Assembly (NCBI GenBank): GCA_027035765.1
Contig: JALVUD010000002.1
Coordinates: forward strand, 62,001-126,000
Source: Campylobacteraceae bacterium
GTDB taxonomy: Bacteria; Campylobacterota; Campylobacteria; Campylobacterales; Sulfurovaceae
Direction of reading: 5' to 3'
DNA: 64,000 nt
How positions within the stretch are numbered: position 1 is the first letter of the stretch; each line of letters begins with the position of its first letter. The notes beneath the pieces were generated by a model. It was not told the DNA's origin. It worked only from the letters and a program-made list of their open reading frames with translations, and made no database searches. This document shows, piece by piece, positions 63,111 to 64,000 of the stretch. A program made the translations under genes and the position numbers.

Positions 63111-63824
63111 CTACAGGCGGAAATGATAAACCCACTCCAAATTCCCCTCTTTGCCCGTCACGCTGCTGGGGACTTTGCGCAGCAGCTCCCAGCCCAGCGC
63201 CGCCGTCTCTCCCTCGAAACGCTCCATCGCCGACTCAATCGCTCCCTCGTCGGTGACCACGCCGCGGCGGTCCCGTTTGGCCTGGCGGCCCACTTCGAAC
63301 TGGGGTTTGAAGAGCAGGATCACCTCGGCCCCCTCCTCCGCCAGTCGGACGATGGAGGGGAGGATGTGTGAGAGGCTGATGAAACTCACATCCGAGACGA
63401 TGATCGGGTAGCGGATTCCCGGATTGAAATCGCGGATGTCGGTGGATTCATAGACGCGGACTCTGAGATCCTCCCGTAGTGAAAGGTGCAGCTGATCCCG
63501 CCCCACATCCACCGCGTCCACCCGCGCCGCTCCCTGGCGCAGCAGGACCTGGGTGAAGCCCCCGGTGGAGCTGCCGATGTCGAGGCAGCTTTTGCCGGCA
63601 ATGGCGACGGGATGTTCCCGCAGATAACCCGTCAGCTTCCCCGCGGCCCGGGAGACCCAATCCTCCCCATCCGCGACGGCGACTTCATCCTCCGGTCCCA
63701 CTTGATGCGAGGGCTTGAGGATCTGCCGCCCTCCGATGCTGACCCTTCCGGCACAGATCGCCTCGGCGGCTTTGTTTCGGCTGGAGAAATCGCCCCGCTC
63801 CGCCAGAAAAGCATCCAGACGCAT
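63111..63824 (-). CDS. tlyA: rRNA 2'-O-methyltransferase TlyA
   Basis: 237 residues. An S4 RNA-binding domain at the N-terminus (MRLDAFLAERGDFSSRNKAAEAICAG) is followed by an FtsJ-type methyltransferase with the SAM motif CLDIGSSTGGFTQVLLR, then YPIIVSDVSFISL and ILLFKPQFEVG. TlyA methylates 16S and/or 23S rRNA and sets capreomycin sensitivity; in Campylobacter and Helicobacter it was named hemolysin. It overlaps the DUF1287 stop by one base. Confidence 0.94.
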   Translation of the reverse strand: MRLDAFLAERGDFSSRNKAAEAICAGRVSIGGRQILKPSHQVGPEDEVAVADGEDWVSRAAGKLTGYLREHPVAIAGKSCLDIGSSTGGFTQVLLRQGAARVDAVDVGRDQLHLSLREDLRVRVYESTDIRDFNPGIRYPIIVSDVSFISLSHILPSIVRLAEEGAEVILLFKPQFEVGRQAKRDRRGVVTDEGAIESAMERFEGETAALGWELLRKVPSSVTGKEGNLEWVYHFRL

Positions 63825-64000
63825 CAGCGAAATACCCGGAAATGATCGACGATTCGGTAGGCCCTCAGCACATCCTCCTCTTTGGCCCCGGCACCGACGT
63901 TGTGGATAATGAGGGGTTCGCCGGCGGTGTTGAGACGATCGGAGCAGATGCCGATATGGTCCAGATTGGAGCCGGGGAGCTTCCAGACCACGATATCCCC
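63824..64000 (-). CDS. DUF1287-domain protein, C-terminal part (cut by window edge)
   Basis: 58 residues reading GDIVVWKLPG, then LDHIGICSDRLNTAGEPLII and HNVGAGAKEEDVL, ending DHFRVFR. The strand-plus-His pattern matches the end of DUF1287 proteins, which are secreted NlpC/P60-like hydrolases of unknown target. The start lies beyond the right edge. Its stop shares one base with the tlyA start (TGATG). Confidence 0.75.
   Translation of the reverse strand, partial: GDIVVWKLPGSNLDHIGICSDRLNTAGEPLIIHNVGAGAKEEDVLRAYRIVDHFRVFR

Overview
The window is bacterial and almost certainly from the Campylobacterota (former Epsilonproteobacteria). The marker genes are hobA beside holB, folP, lysC and rppH in the order known from Helicobacter, a futalosine-pathway mqnC, an HQWRQPL-type sensor kinase, and a recG / M16 peptidase / mqnC run. 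Gene content looks most like the Sulfurovum/Nitratifractor side of the phylum. That placement is inference, and the core G+C content is high for the group.

Layout. 0-12 kb is a long minus-strand housekeeping run: trxB (partial), trxA, a PhyH-type dioxygenase, yraN, a solo Cys-type molybdopterin oxidoreductase, recG, an M16-like protein, mqnC, nusB, ribH, kdsA and a DUF3108-like protein. 12-25.9 kb has an MscS channel, EptA, Der, TrpS, an MsbA-like exporter, two convergent paralogous kinase-fold proteins, LigA, a DsrE-like periplasmic protein, a glycine-zipper lipoprotein and FolP. 28.8-31.6 kb is rppH-lysC-hobA-holB. 31.7-37.3 kb has hemW, tatB, tatC, queA, a small membrane protein, an NlpC/P60-SPOR lipoprotein and a YchJ-like protein. 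37.5-41 kb is a pqiA-pqiA-pqiB-pqiC lipid-transport operon. 41-57 kb has a two-component diguanylate cyclase pair, RuvX, a phosphoribosyltransferase, ThiS, a MidA-like methyltransferase, a TolC-family protein, ArgD, ClcA, RibF, a DUF4139 protein, two small membrane proteins, a DUF188 protein, glutaminase, ArfB and a BrnT/BrnA toxin-antitoxin pair. The end has a DUF2130 protein, TlyA and a partial DUF1287 protein.

Two visibly AT-rich islands interrupt this background. Island 1 (about 25.9-28.75 kb) splits the holB-folP pair. It carries three overlapping genes: a P-loop ATPase/kinase, a PIN-GNAT-PUA-like fusion, and an ASCH-domain protein. On its right side it ends in a sequence with the architecture of an integron attC site, so it looks like a cassette inserted at a secondary chromosomal site with no integrase in view. 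Island 2 (about 58.5-61.6 kb) carries a tightly overlapping minus-strand operon of sce7726-like PD-(D/E)XK protein, sce7725-like protein and a RES-domain protein. It sits between a 5'-truncated DUF2779 gene and a 40-codon remnant of an SMC/SbcC-type ATPase. Both islands are candidates for uncharacterised conflict or defence systems.

The intergenic DNA is unusually structured. It holds two 165-bp MITE-like elements in opposite orientation with compensatory hairpin changes, two near-identical 94-bp hairpin repeats, and several families of short tandem repeats (7-10 bp units) that recur between unrelated genes, resembling the STRR repeats of filamentous cyanobacteria. No rRNA, tRNA, CRISPR array or intact insertion sequence was seen.
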